Assembly: GCF_944387245.1 (NCBI RefSeq)
Contig: NZ_CALXEE010000017.1
Coordinates: 1 to 35,750, forward strand
Direction: 5' to 3'
Source: an uncultured Intestinimonas sp.
GTDB lineage: Bacteria; Bacillota; Clostridia; Oscillospirales; Oscillospiraceae
DNA: 35,750 bases
Part shown: piece by piece, positions 16,077-23,530 of the stretch
Layout of the letters: the number at the start of each line of letters is the position of its first letter
Position numbering within the stretch: the first letter of the stretch is position 1
Notes under the pieces: model-generated
What the model was told of the DNA's origin: nothing
Databases searched by the model: none
Seen by the model: only the letters and a program-made list of their open reading frames with translations
Position numbers and translations under genes: made by a program

Positions 16077-16634
16077 TCAGCGGAAATATGACAGTGCGCT
16101 GTCGATCATCCCCTGCACCGTAGCCAGGAAACCCGTGCCCGTGCTTTCCTGGTCGTAGTGGACCACACTGTCGGCTTCGGAGAGATCCAGGGTATAGATC
16201 TGTCCCGCCGCAGGCTTGACCATGCTCCCGTCAGCGGTCACCTTTTCTTCGATGGTGCTGGGGTCAAAGGCCAGCTCGTACTGGGCCATGAGCTTGGCCT
16301 CCTCACTCTGGAGGTCGGAGAGCTCGCTCCGCAGGGAGACCACCTCGTCGCTGACCATGGTGAGCTGCACGGTGCTGAGCATGAGCAGCACAGCAAAGAC
16401 ACCCACCGCCAGGAAGCCCACCACCGCGAAGACAGAGATCTGCCCCGCCTCCCGGACCCGTACCTTGGGCCGGGTGAGGGCCCGCTCTCTGGGACGGACC
16501 TTGGGCTGGGGACGAAGGACCTCGGACCCGCCCCGCTCCTGAGGGCGGGCGGCGGGCTGGGCATAGGCCAGGTTTCCATAGGTACCACGCGGGTGGTCGT
16601 ATCTGCTTTTTCTCCTGGCCGCAGCGCTCGCCAT
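16077..16634 (-). CDS. ftsL: FtsL-like septal protein
   Basis: A 185-residue bitopic protein in the ftsL position between rsmH and the PBP gene. The cytoplasmic N-terminus (1-65) is long and rich in Arg/Pro (RPQPKVRPRERALTRPKVRV), one membrane helix spans about 66-90 (ISVFAVVGFLAVGVFAVLLML), and a short coiled coil follows (DEVVSLRSELSDLQSEEAKL). FtsL proteins pair with DivIC and DivIB through that coil; sequence similarity in this family is low, so the call rests on topology and position. ATG 16634 is preceded by GGAG at 8 bases; a GTG three codons upstream is less likely. The C-terminal 70 residues after the coil are longer than in most FtsL proteins. Confidence 0.8.
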   Translation of the reverse strand: MASAAARRKSRYDHPRGTYGNLAYAQPAARPQERGGSEVLRPQPKVRPRERALTRPKVRVREAGQISVFAVVGFLAVGVFAVLLMLSTVQLTMVSDEVVSLRSELSDLQSEEAKLMAQYELAFDPSTIEEKVTADGSMVKPAAGQIYTLDLSEADSVVHYDQESTGTGFLATVQGMIDSALSYFR

Positions 16635-16702
16635 GCAGGTCACTCCAATCTCTTTCGTGTTGGGAGCGCAACGCTCCCTCCCGCCCCTTCAGGGGCGCCT
16701 CT

Positions 16703-17635
16703 CTATCGCTTCTCCGCCACCCGCAGCTTAGCACTGCGGGCCCGGGGGTTTTCCTCAATCTCTTCCGCTGTGGGCAATATGGGCTTCCGGGGCGTCAGCG
16801 TGATCTGCGGCTTCTTGCCGCACACGCACACCGGAAAGTCCGGGGGACAGGTACAGCCCTTGGCGAACTCCGCCAGGACGTTTTTCACAATGCGGTCCTC
16901 CAGGGAGTGGAAGGAGATGACGCACAGCCGACCTCCCGTCGAGAGCCGAGGCACCGCCGCCCGGAGCATCCGGTCCACGGCGGCGAGCTCATCGTTGACG
17001 GCGATGCGGATGGCCTGAAAGCTCCGCTTGGCCGGGTGCTGCTTCTCCCGCAGGGCCTGGGCCGGCATAGCGCTGCGGATCACATCCACCAGCTCCAGCG
17101 TGGTACCGATGGGCGCCTCTGCCCGCCGGCGTACGATAGCAACAGAAATTTGAGGGGCATACCGCTCCTCACCATACTGCCACAAAATCCGCCTTAACTC
17201 CTCCTGAGACCACTCATTCACCACCGTGTAGGCGGTGAGGGTCTCGGAGCGATCCATCCGCATGTCCAGCGGCGCGTCGTGCATATAGGAAAAGCCCCGC
17301 TCCGGGTCGTCCAGCTGAGGGGAAGACACTCCAAGATCGAAGAGCATTCCGTCCACTCCTGAGATTCCCCGCTCGTCCAGCAGTTCGGCCAGATCGCCGA
17401 AGTTGCCATGGATGAGGGTCACCTTGTCCATGTGGCCGGCCAGCCTGTCCTCCGCCGCATCCAGCGCAGCCTGGTCCCGGTCGATACAGATGAGCCGGCC
17501 GGTGGTCAGTCGGGAGACGATCTCCCGGGAATGGCCTGCCCGCCCCAGGGTCCCGTCCACATAGGTCCCCTCGGGACGGATCTTCAGCCCCTCCAGACAC
17601 TCCTGCAGAAGCACCGGCTTGTGGATATAGGTCAC
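16703..17635 (-). CDS. rsmH: 16S rRNA (cytosine1402-N4)-methyltransferase RsmH
   Basis: RsmH (MraW) methylates N4 of C1402 in 16S rRNA at the ribosomal P site, using S-adenosylmethionine; 310 residues, normal length. The N-terminus HKPVLLQECLEGL, the SAM loop DGTLGRAGHS at 27-36, and later FDLGVSSPQLDDPERGFSY, CVISFHSLEDRIVKN and the cysteine pair before KKPQITLTPRKPILPT are characteristic. No ATG exists at the expected position; the start is GTG 17635 with GGGAGG 9 bases upstream. It lies 21 bases after mraZ as in most bacteria. Confidence 0.95.
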   Translation of the reverse strand: MTYIHKPVLLQECLEGLKIRPEGTYVDGTLGRAGHSREIVSRLTTGRLICIDRDQAALDAAEDRLAGHMDKVTLIHGNFGDLAELLDERGISGVDGMLFDLGVSSPQLDDPERGFSYMHDAPLDMRMDRSETLTAYTVVNEWSQEELRRILWQYGEERYAPQISVAIVRRRAEAPIGTTLELVDVIRSAMPAQALREKQHPAKRSFQAIRIAVNDELAAVDRMLRAAVPRLSTGGRLCVISFHSLEDRIVKNVLAEFAKGCTCPPDFPVCVCGKKPQITLTPRKPILPTAEEIEENPRARSAKLRVAEKR

Positions 17636-17656
17636 GGCGGCACGCCTCCCTCTGTC

Positions 17657-18079
17657 TTACAGCTCCAGAGAATCCATGAGCGCCGCCATCTTCTCGGGCG
17701 TCATTTCCTCCTCCTCGGCGTTCCAGCGCTCCGCGCTCCAAATCTCCGCCCGGTCGTGGACGCCGATGATAACCACGTCCTTCCCCAGGTCAGCGTACAT
17801 CCGCAGCCTCTGGGGGATGACAATGCGCCCCTGGCTGTCCGGAACGCATTTCACCGCGTTGGCAAACAGAGAGCGCATGGCTTTTGACTTGCTAATGGGG
17901 AGGGAGGAGAATTTCTCCGTAAAGCGGTCCCAGCTCTCCTGGGGATAGATGGCCAGGCAGGTATCCACCCCCATGGCCAGATAGAAGGTCTCGCCCAGCT
18001 CCTCCCGGAGCTTGGCAGGGATAAACAGCCGGCCCTTGGCGTCGACACTGTGTTCATAGGTGCCGGTCACGCTGCCCAA
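17657..18079 (-). CDS. mraZ: Transcription regulator MraZ
   Basis: MraZ is the first gene of the dcw operon; it binds repeats in its own promoter and in E. coli represses the operon. The 140-residue protein has two AbrB/SpoVT-type halves, the first around YEHSVDAKGRLFIPAKLREELG (written here in two adjoining parts: YEHSVDAKGR then LFIPAKLREELG) and the second around PDSQGRIVIPQRLRMYADL. The best start is TTG 18079, six bases after the purine-rich GGAGGGAGGGG; GTG 18070 is the alternative and would give VTGTYEHS, closer to the family's usual beginning. A near-consensus promoter and four 10-bp repeats lie directly upstream, supporting autoregulation. Confidence 0.93.
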   Translation of the reverse strand: MGSVTGTYEHSVDAKGRLFIPAKLREELGETFYLAMGVDTCLAIYPQESWDRFTEKFSSLPISKSKAMRSLFANAVKCVPDSQGRIVIPQRLRMYADLGKDVVIIGVHDRAEIWSAERWNAEEEEMTPEKMAALMDSLEL

Positions 18080-18088
18080 GCTGTGCCC

Positions 18089-18128
18089 CTCCCTCCATTT
18101 CGCTCTACTTTACTCCATTTCGCTCCAC
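18089..18128 (-). promoter_or_regulatory. MraZ operator: four 10-bp direct repeats
   Basis: On the - strand four contiguous 10-mers, GTGGAGCGAA, ATGGAGTAAA, GTAGAGCGAA and ATGGAGGGAG, run from 18128 to 18089 with exact 10-bp phase. They start about four bases after the predicted transcription start and end in the ribosome binding site of mraZ. MraZ is known to bind short G-rich repeats of helical-turn spacing at its own promoter; assignment to MraZ here is inferred from position and phasing. Confidence 0.8.
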
Positions 18129-18138
18129 CAGTAGTTTC

Positions 18139-18167
18139 AGTATAATGGTTCCGCCCTAAAATTGCAA
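18139..18167 (-). promoter_or_regulatory. Sigma-A promoter of the dcw operon (PmraZ)
   Basis: On the - strand TTGCAA (18162-18167), 17 bases, TATACT (18139-18144). Transcription should begin near 18132, immediately before the MraZ repeats. Confidence 0.85.
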
Positions 18168-18387
18168 GGGTTTATTCCCTCTTTTTTCTCCGAATATCCC
18201 AGATATTTCGGGAAAAATCGACCATTTTTTGTAATAAAACATTTGTTCTATTGCAGTTTTGAACCTGCTCCTTCAGGCCCTTTTTTGGCAACATTTTGAA
18301 AAAGGGGCCGTTCTTTTCCGGACCGGTGGTTTCTCGGTACATTTTTGCACCGTTTGTGGAAAACTTTTTCCCATCACAAAAGAGGGC
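18168..18387. other. AT-rich gene-free region upstream of the dcw promoter
   Basis: These 220 bp are noticeably richer in A+T than the genes around them. No supported gene was found. They hold two imperfect hairpins, one at 18276-18310 with arms GGCCC-T-run and A-run-GGGCC, and one at about 18190-18211 with CCGAA/TTCGG arms. They may act as upstream promoter DNA for mraZ. Confidence 0.5.
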
Positions 18388-18426
18388 AAAAAAGCGGCAG
18401 GGCAAATCACAGATTTGTCCTGCCGC
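18388..18426 (-). terminator. Rho-independent terminator, second of a tandem pair
   Basis: On the - strand a stem of about 13-14 bp (18413-18426 with 18394-18406, containing one bulge or mismatch) is followed by TTTTTT (18388-18393). It lies about 70 bp beyond the coiled-coil gene's stop, behind a first terminator. Confidence 0.85.
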
Positions 18427-18448
18427 CGTTGATGGAAAATTTTTTATA

Positions 18449-18479
18449 TAAAACGGGGACAGGTCCAAGGACCTGTCCC
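18449..18479 (-). terminator. Rho-independent terminator, first of a tandem pair
   Basis: GGGACAGGTC-CTTG-GACCTGTCCC (18479 to 18456 on the - strand), then CGTTTTAT. It is the first of two terminators after the uvrC-to-coaD gene row and shields the dcw promoter from read-through. Confidence 0.82.
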
Positions 18480-18497
18480 GCTGCAAAGTGCTCTTAT

Positions 18498-19034
18498 TTA
18501 CTCATCGGCCTCGGCGTCGTAGACGGTGCGGCTACCCTGAGCGGGGGCGCCGCCGCCGGCGGCAGGCTGCTGCACACCGGCCGCCGCCGCCCGGAACCGG
18601 GCACGGGAACGCTTGATCTCGTCGTAGGCTTCGCTGACGGCCTCCTCGGTACGGCGGAGGGCATCTTCACAGTACTCGTTGGCGGCCCGGCGCAGCTCCC
18701 GGCTGCGGTCCTCGGCCACCTTAATCATCTCGTTGGCCTTCTGCTTGGCCTGAGCGGTGAGCTCATCCTCAGCCAGCATCTGCCGTGCCTTCTCCTCAGC
18801 CTGCTTGCGGATAAGCTCTCCCTCCCGCTTGGCGGAGGCGATATAGTCCGCCCGGGCGGCCAGGAGTTTCTTGGCCTCACCCAGCTCCACAGGGAACTGA
18901 GCCTTGATCTCATCCAGCAGGTCCAGAGCCTTGTCCCGTTCAATGATGCACTTATCGCTGCTCAGGGGCACACCCTTCGCCTCGTCGATCATGGAAAAGA
19001 GCATATCCACCAATTCTTCTACGCCGGTCGCCAT
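18498..19034 (-). CDS. Coiled-coil protein downstream of coaD, function unknown
   Basis: A 178-residue, mostly helical soluble protein with no membrane segment. Residues about 50-145 are rich in Ala, Glu, Lys and Arg with a strong coiled-coil look (AKKLLAARADYIASAKREGELI and similar, given here as separate parts of a continuous helix). The C-terminal 35 residues are Ala/Gly/Gln-rich and probably disordered. Proteins of this kind, often labelled ATPase or ATP-synthase-b-like because of the helix, follow coaD in many Clostridia; DivIVA-like or scaffold roles are also conceivable but unsupported. Its ATG overlaps the coaD stop by one base (TGATG), showing translational coupling, and AGGAGG is 8 bases upstream. 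Confidence 0.8.
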   Translation of the reverse strand: MATGVEELVDMLFSMIDEAKGVPLSSDKCIIERDKALDLLDEIKAQFPVELGEAKKLLAARADYIASAKREGELIRKQAEEKARQMLAEDELTAQAKQKANEMIKVAEDRSRELRRAANEYCEDALRRTEEAVSEAYDEIKRSRARFRAAAAGVQQPAAGGGAPAQGSRTVYDAEADE

Positions 19035-19528
19035 CAGACGTCCCTCCTGCTGTCGTTCATTTTCTTTTTCACGTCCTCGATGATCTCCCGCGGGATAAAG
19101 TCGGACAGCTCTACGCCGTAACGCACCATCTCTTTCACCACGGTGGAGCTCAGATAGGTATACTTCTCGTTGGAGGGCAGGAACATGGTGTCCACATTGG
19201 GGTTGAGCTTCCGGTTGACCACCGCCATCTGGACCTCGCTCTCAAAGTCGGACACGGCCCGGAGTCCCTTGACGATGACCCTGGCCCGGCGCTGCCTGGC
19301 GTACTCGGCCAGGAGTACCGAGGAGGCATCCACCTCCACATTGGGCAGCTGGGAGACCACCCGCCGGATGAGTTCCACCCGTTCATCCGGAGTGAAAAGC
19401 CCATTCTTCTGGGAATTGACCATAACACAGACAATAAGCTTGTCAAAACACAGCGCCGCGCGCTTGATGATATTCAAATGCCCCAGAGTGATAGGGTCGA
19501 AGCTGCCGGGGTAAATGGCGGTCTTCAT
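19034..19528 (-). CDS. coaD: Phosphopantetheine adenylyltransferase
   Basis: CoaD converts 4'-phosphopantetheine and ATP to dephospho-CoA, the penultimate step of coenzyme A synthesis; 164 residues. The nucleotidyltransferase motif TLGH at 14-17 within YPGSFDPITLGHLNII, the RGLR-equivalent VKGLRAVSDFESE, and the C-terminal LSSTVVKEMVRYG are characteristic. The gene follows rsmD by 29 bases, a pairing conserved in many Firmicutes, and overlaps the next gene by one base. Length and ends agree with the family. Confidence 0.96.
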   Translation of the reverse strand: MKTAIYPGSFDPITLGHLNIIKRAALCFDKLIVCVMVNSQKNGLFTPDERVELIRRVVSQLPNVEVDASSVLLAEYARQRRARVIVKGLRAVSDFESEVQMAVVNRKLNPNVDTMFLPSNEKYTYLSSTVVKEMVRYGVELSDFIPREIIEDVKKKMNDSRRDV

Positions 19529-19557
19529 GTCGTTTGCCCCCTAATGCGGGAATGGGC

Positions 19558-20103
19558 TCACACGTCCCTGCGGTAAACGGTGAGCTTAATCTTGCCATAG
19601 CGGTAGTCCTTCCCCTTTCGATAGGGCTCAGAAAGCGTGGGCAGGACGGTTTCCGCGGCACTTTCGCAGACCATTATACCATTTTCCGACAAGATGTCAA
19701 TTCCCGCCGCCGTCTCCAGGGCTTTTTCCAGCAATCCACTGGCGTAGGGCGGGTCCAGGAGGATGAGGTCGAATTTCTCCCGGCAGCTGGTGAGAAAAGA
19801 GAGGTAGTCCCCCTGGATCACCTTGGCCCGGTCGGTGAAGCCGCACAGGGCCACGTTGTCCCGGATGAGAGCGGCGGCCTCCTTTCGCAGGTCCACAAAG
19901 GTGCAGCTGGCCGCGCCCCGGCTCAGGCACTCAATGCCCAGCTGGCCGGTGCCGCCGAAGAGGTCCAGCACCTTCCGACCCTCGATGTCAAACTGGATGA
20001 TGTTGAAGAGAGACTCCTTCACCTTGTCGGTGGTGGGGCGGGTCTCTCTGCCCTGGAGCTCCTTAAGCTTCCGGCCCCGGGCCGTTCCTGTGATGACGCG
20101 CAT
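19558..20103 (-). CDS. rsmD: 16S rRNA (guanine966-N2)-methyltransferase RsmD
   Basis: RsmD methylates G966 of 16S rRNA; 181 residues. The N-terminal MRVITGTARGRKL, the RPTTDKVKESLFN helix, the SAM-binding loop DLFGGTGQLG at 47-56 and the catalytic DPPY at 117-120 are all present. ATG 20103 has AAGGAGGG 8 bases upstream. An open stretch of 43 codons further upstream overlaps the preceding lipoprotein gene and has no family similarity, so it is excluded. Confidence 0.95.
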   Translation of the reverse strand: MRVITGTARGRKLKELQGRETRPTTDKVKESLFNIIQFDIEGRKVLDLFGGTGQLGIECLSRGAASCTFVDLRKEAAALIRDNVALCGFTDRAKVIQGDYLSFLTSCREKFDLILLDPPYASGLLEKALETAAGIDILSENGIMVCESAAETVLPTLSEPYRKGKDYRYGKIKLTVYRRDV

Positions 20104-20128
20104 GGCGTTCACCCTCCTTTTCGATGCT

Positions 20129-21460
20129 TCATTGCGGCAGCGGCCCCGCGCCGTCCCAGCGGTAGTGGGTGGCGGTGGCCTCCGGCACGTACAGATAGTC
20201 CCACTGGTGGTCGGTCTCCCGCATGTGCTCACTCGTCACGTTAAAATAGCGGTGGTGGCCCACCGAGTTGATGTTCCCGTTGCCCACAGTGGGGTCATCC
20301 CAGGTCACATCCACACAGTACCACTCCCCGTCCAGCTTCACCATGTTCCACGCATGGCTCTCCAGGGAGTCAAAAGCGGCCCCCACCACGGTAATGCACT
20401 CCACATCACACAGGTCCATGAGAAGCTGGAAGGTGGTGGAGTAGCCCAGGCAGTTGCCATAGCCCCCCACCAGGATGCCGTAGGGGTCCCGGTAGCCGGT
20501 ACGGCCGCTGTGGACCGGGTTGTTGTGCACCGTCTGGTCGTAGCTGCCGTGCTCCACGATCCAGTCGTGGACGGCCAGCTCCTTCTGAAAGTCGGTCATA
20601 TCCCCGGTGATGAGCTCCCCCAGCACCTCCCGGCATTTCTCCAGGATGGCGGCGTCCTTGTCGGAGAGCCCCTCCTCGTTGCCAGTCTCCCAGGCCGCCT
20701 TGATGGCAGAAGTGTCGTAGATCTCCATGTTGGCGTCGTTGGGCGCCACGAAAGGTACGAAACCGCTGATGTCAAGATCCGGGTTCAGGATGGGCCGTGG
20801 TGTGGCCTCCGGCGTCTCTGAGGGCCTCGGGGTGGGACTGGGTTCCGGCGTCGGAGTCGGAGTGGGCTCCGGCAGCTTCTCGGTCTCCGGCGCCATCACC
20901 GGGGTGGCCTCTGGCTCATCAGAGAACACAGGTAGGGTGGTCTCCTCTTCCACCGGCGGTGGAAGTTTCCCCGCCAGGCAGGCGTCAAAGGTCTCTTTTG
21001 CCGCCTCCGGGTCGTCGCAGACCAACAGGGCGGCATAGCTCCCCCGCTGGAGGACTACCGCCCGCTCCAGCCGGTCGGCTTCCTCCGGGGCGTAGCCGAA
21101 GAAGTCCCCCTGCCGCTCCAGCCGGTAGTTCTCCAACGTGTCCGCCGCTGTCTCCGCCGCCGCCTCGTCGGAGAGCAGCACCACGGTGATCTCCCGGGCG
21201 TCCATGCCGCCGGCGGTGTAGACCGCCCCATCCTCCCAGTCGGCCAGGCCGCAGAAGGCGGAGAGGTGGTCAGTGAGATCCTCTCCCTCCAGAACGGGCA
21301 GCCCGGCCAGGTCATCCTGACTTTCCACCACCGCACGGGCCAGCTCCGTCACCGTGACATCGGCGGGGGCGGGGGTGACCGTCTCCTGTCCGCCGCAGGC
21401 GGTGAGGGCAATGCACAGGCACAGGGCCGGCCAGAGGACTTTTTTTCCTGCTACGCTCAT
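20129..21460 (-). CDS. Lipoprotein with DUF4358-like and transglutaminase-like domains
   Basis: A 443-residue exported protein. The signal peptide ends in the lipobox LTAC, so Cys22 should be lipidated and the protein held on the outer face of the membrane. Residues about 35-162 resemble the DUF4358 family found in clostridial lipoproteins. A Pro/Thr/Glu linker covers about 165-225 (PTPTPTPEPSPTPRPSETPE and on). Residues about 260-435 are a transglutaminase/protease-like domain with a full triad: Cys337 (GNCLGYSTTF), His369 (SHAWNMV) and Asp384 (VDVTWDD). Such domains usually act as cysteine peptidases or amidases. ATG overlaps the uvrC stop (ATGA), with GGAGG 7 bases upstream, so it is co-translated with a DNA repair gene although its site of action is extracellular. 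Substrate unknown. Confidence 0.87.
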   Translation of the reverse strand: MSVAGKKVLWPALCLCIALTACGGQETVTPAPADVTVTELARAVVESQDDLAGLPVLEGEDLTDHLSAFCGLADWEDGAVYTAGGMDAREITVVLLSDEAAAETAADTLENYRLERQGDFFGYAPEEADRLERAVVLQRGSYAALLVCDDPEAAKETFDACLAGKLPPPVEEETTLPVFSDEPEATPVMAPETEKLPEPTPTPTPEPSPTPRPSETPEATPRPILNPDLDISGFVPFVAPNDANMEIYDTSAIKAAWETGNEEGLSDKDAAILEKCREVLGELITGDMTDFQKELAVHDWIVEHGSYDQTVHNNPVHSGRTGYRDPYGILVGGYGNCLGYSTTFQLLMDLCDVECITVVGAAFDSLESHAWNMVKLDGEWYCVDVTWDDPTVGNGNINSVGHHRYFNVTSEHMRETDHQWDYLYVPEATATHYRWDGAGPLPQ

Positions 21461-23307
21461 GGGATATCCTCCCCTGTTTCTGCCGCCGTTTGGGGATGAA
21501 AATGGTCGTAGACCGCCCGGGCAGTATTTTTGGGCACGGCCTCCTCCAGCGCCGCCAGTGAGGCCGCCTTAATGTTCTTGATGCTTTTGAAGTGCCGCAG
21601 CAGCTCGTTCCGCCGCTTCTCCCCCACCCCGGGAATCTGGTCCAGGGCGGAGCCCTTTACCCCCTTGGACTGCTGAAGGCGCTGGAACTCAATGGCGAAG
21701 CGGTGGGTCTCCTCCTGGATACGGCCCACCAGGGCAAAGACCGCCGGGATCTGTTGGATGCCGATCTCGCTGCCTGCCGGGTCCACCAGGGCCCGGGTGC
21801 GGTGGCGGTCGTCCTTTACCATACCGAAGACGGGGATGGAGAGCCCCGCCTCCTCCAGCACCCGGACGGCCACCCTGGCGTGGTTCTCGCCGCCGTCGAT
21901 GAAGAGGAGGTCGGGCAGGTCGCCGAACTTCTCGTCTCCGTCCAGGTACCGGCGGAACCGGCGGGTGAGGACCTGCTCCATGGAACCGTAGTCGTCGGCG
22001 TGGACCATGTCCTTGAGCTTGAAGTGGCGATAATCCCGCTTCAGCGGCCGGCCGTCCACAAAGACGGTCATAGAGGCTACAATGTTGGTGTCCCCGGTGT
22101 TGGAGATGTCGTAGGCCTCGATCCGTTTGGGCGGTTGGTCCAGCCCCAGCATCTTCCCCAGGGCCTCCATGAGCTTGGACTGCCGCTCCTCACGGGAGGT
22201 GGCCCGCTCCACCTCCTCCACGGCATTCTTGTTGGCCAGGCGGATGAGATCCATCTTGGCCCCCCGCTGGGGGGTCATGAGGGCCACCCGGTGGCCGCAG
22301 GCCTCAGAGAGCATCCGGGTCACCGGCACCTCATCCTCGATGTCGCAGGGCAGCAGAATCTGCCTGGGCAGAGCGCCCCGCCCACCGTAGTACTGCTTTA
22401 CCAGGGCGGAGACGGTGTCCTCTTTGGCCTCCTCCACCGGGGTCTCAATGAGATCCATGTCCTTGGCGGCCAGGTCGCCGTCCACAAAGTGGAGAACCAC
22501 AAAGCAGCTCTTGGCCTCCCCCCGGTGGAAACCCACAACGTCGGTGTCGGACAGGCTCCCCGCCACCACCTTCTGCCGCTTGCCCAGCAGCTCCATGGCG
22601 GCGATGCGGTCCCGGAGCTCGGCGGCCCGCTCGAAGCGCAGCTCCTCGGCGGCCTGCTCCATCTCAACCCGGAGGTCATCACAGACCTCCTCGTACTTCC
22701 CCTCCAGGAGACGGATGGCCTGGTCAATGTTCTCCCTATAACGGCTTTGGTCCATTTCCGGGCGGCAGTAGCCGTCGCACTGGCCCATGCGGTAGTAGAG
22801 GCAGGGCCGCTCCTTGCCGATGTCCCGGGGAAATTTTTTCCGGCACTTGGGCAGGCGCAGGGCGGACTGGATGGCCTCGATGATGTCCTGGGTGGCACCC
22901 CGGCTGCCGTAGGGGCCAAAGTACCGGGCACCGTCCTCCGCCGGCCGGTTTGCCAGGGAAAACTTGGGGTATGCCTCCTGGACGGTGAGGCGGATATAGG
23001 GATAGCCCTTGTCGTCCTTCAGGAGGATATTGTACCGGGGCTGGTGGCGCTTGATGAGGGAGCACTCCAGCACCAGGGCCTCGAACTCGCTGTCGGCGAT
23101 GATGACGTCAAAGTGGTCGATCTGGCTCACCATGGCCCGGGTCTTTTCCGTGTGGGAGGCCAGGTCGGCGAAATACTGGCTCACCCGGTTCTTGAGGGCC
23201 TTGGCCTTGCCCACGTAGATGACCTCGTTTTTGGCGTCCTGCATGATGTAGACGCCGGGCTTCAGCGGCAGGCTGTGCGCTTTTTCTTTCAGTTCGTCAA
23301 AGGTCAA
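21457..23307 (-). CDS. uvrC: Excinuclease ABC subunit C
   Basis: UvrC makes both incisions in nucleotide excision repair with UvrA and UvrB; 616 residues, near the usual length. The GIY-YIG nuclease is at about 12-95 (PGVYIM and VIYVGKAK), with a cysteine cluster CRKKFPRDIGKERPCLYYRMG around 155-180, the UVR motif near 203-238, the second nuclease (RNase H-like) and a C-terminal helix-hairpin-helix pair (LDQIPGVGEKRRNELLRHF). The start is TTG 23307; the leader AAGGCGGTGAT matches the anti-Shine-Dalgarno complement at 10 of 11 positions and ends 6 bases before TTG. A degenerate second copy of this start region lies 262 bp upstream. It appears to lead a row with the lipoprotein, rsmD, coaD and the coiled-coil gene. 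Confidence 0.95.
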   Translation of the reverse strand: MTFDELKEKAHSLPLKPGVYIMQDAKNEVIYVGKAKALKNRVSQYFADLASHTEKTRAMVSQIDHFDVIIADSEFEALVLECSLIKRHQPRYNILLKDDKGYPYIRLTVQEAYPKFSLANRPAEDGARYFGPYGSRGATQDIIEAIQSALRLPKCRKKFPRDIGKERPCLYYRMGQCDGYCRPEMDQSRYRENIDQAIRLLEGKYEEVCDDLRVEMEQAAEELRFERAAELRDRIAAMELLGKRQKVVAGSLSDTDVVGFHRGEAKSCFVVLHFVDGDLAAKDMDLIETPVEEAKEDTVSALVKQYYGGRGALPRQILLPCDIEDEVPVTRMLSEACGHRVALMTPQRGAKMDLIRLANKNAVEEVERATSREERQSKLMEALGKMLGLDQPPKRIEAYDISNTGDTNIVASMTVFVDGRPLKRDYRHFKLKDMVHADDYGSMEQVLTRRFRRYLDGDEKFGDLPDLLFIDGGENHARVAVRVLEEAGLSIPVFGMVKDDRHRTRALVDPAGSEIGIQQIPAVFALVGRIQEETHRFAIEFQRLQQSKGVKGSALDQIPGVGEKRRNELLRHFKSIKNIKAASLAALEEAVPKNTARAVYDHFHPQTAAETGEDIP

Positions 23308-23350
23308 AGGATAATCACCGCCTTGGGGCTAAATCATGGTCGGGGCAGCC
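23269..23350 (-). repeat. Flank duplication, copy A (true uvrC start region)
   Basis: These 82 bp hold the first codons of uvrC and its ribosome binding site. About 75 of 82 positions are identical to 23531-23612, in the same orientation and exactly 262 bp apart. Confidence 0.9.
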
Positions 23351-23530
23351 GCCCGCCTCGCGTGAAATCGAATGCCCTGTACTGACTGCGGAGCAGTCGG
23401 TACAGCGAGCTTTGCGAGGACTTTCGCGGGCTGAAAGCCCACGAAAGTTACGGCATTTTAGGGCAATTCACTTGCCCCGAGGATGTGAAATCGACCCCCA
23501 GGGACCCAAAAGCGCCTGCGCTTTTGGGAA
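23351..23530. repeat. Hairpin-rich non-coding insert between the uvrC start copies
   Basis: This 180-bp stretch has no gene. It holds four hairpins: a 13-bp stem with one G-T pair (23377-23405), an imperfect 12-bp stem (23421-23447), a 6-bp stem (23461-23477) and a perfect 11-bp stem with a 2-base turn (23505-23528). The words GTGAAATCGA occur twice, near 23362 and 23485. The 20-mer at 23464-23483 is repeated exactly, on the other strand, in the insert beside era at 31205-31224. It looks like a member of a small dispersed palindromic repeat family. Confidence 0.7.

Noticed and set aside
18089-18128. CRISPR-like array at the four 10-bp repeats
   Set aside because: Repeats are too short, contiguous and without spacers; position fits an MraZ operator.
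18172-18486. 104-codon open frame on the - strand upstream of mraZ
   Set aside because: It spans two terminators and the AT-rich intergenic stretch; no ribosome binding site and no family resemblance.
23351-23530. Insertion sequence or transposase remnant beside uvrC
   Set aside because: No coding potential, no terminal inverted repeats, and the flank duplication is much longer than known target duplications.
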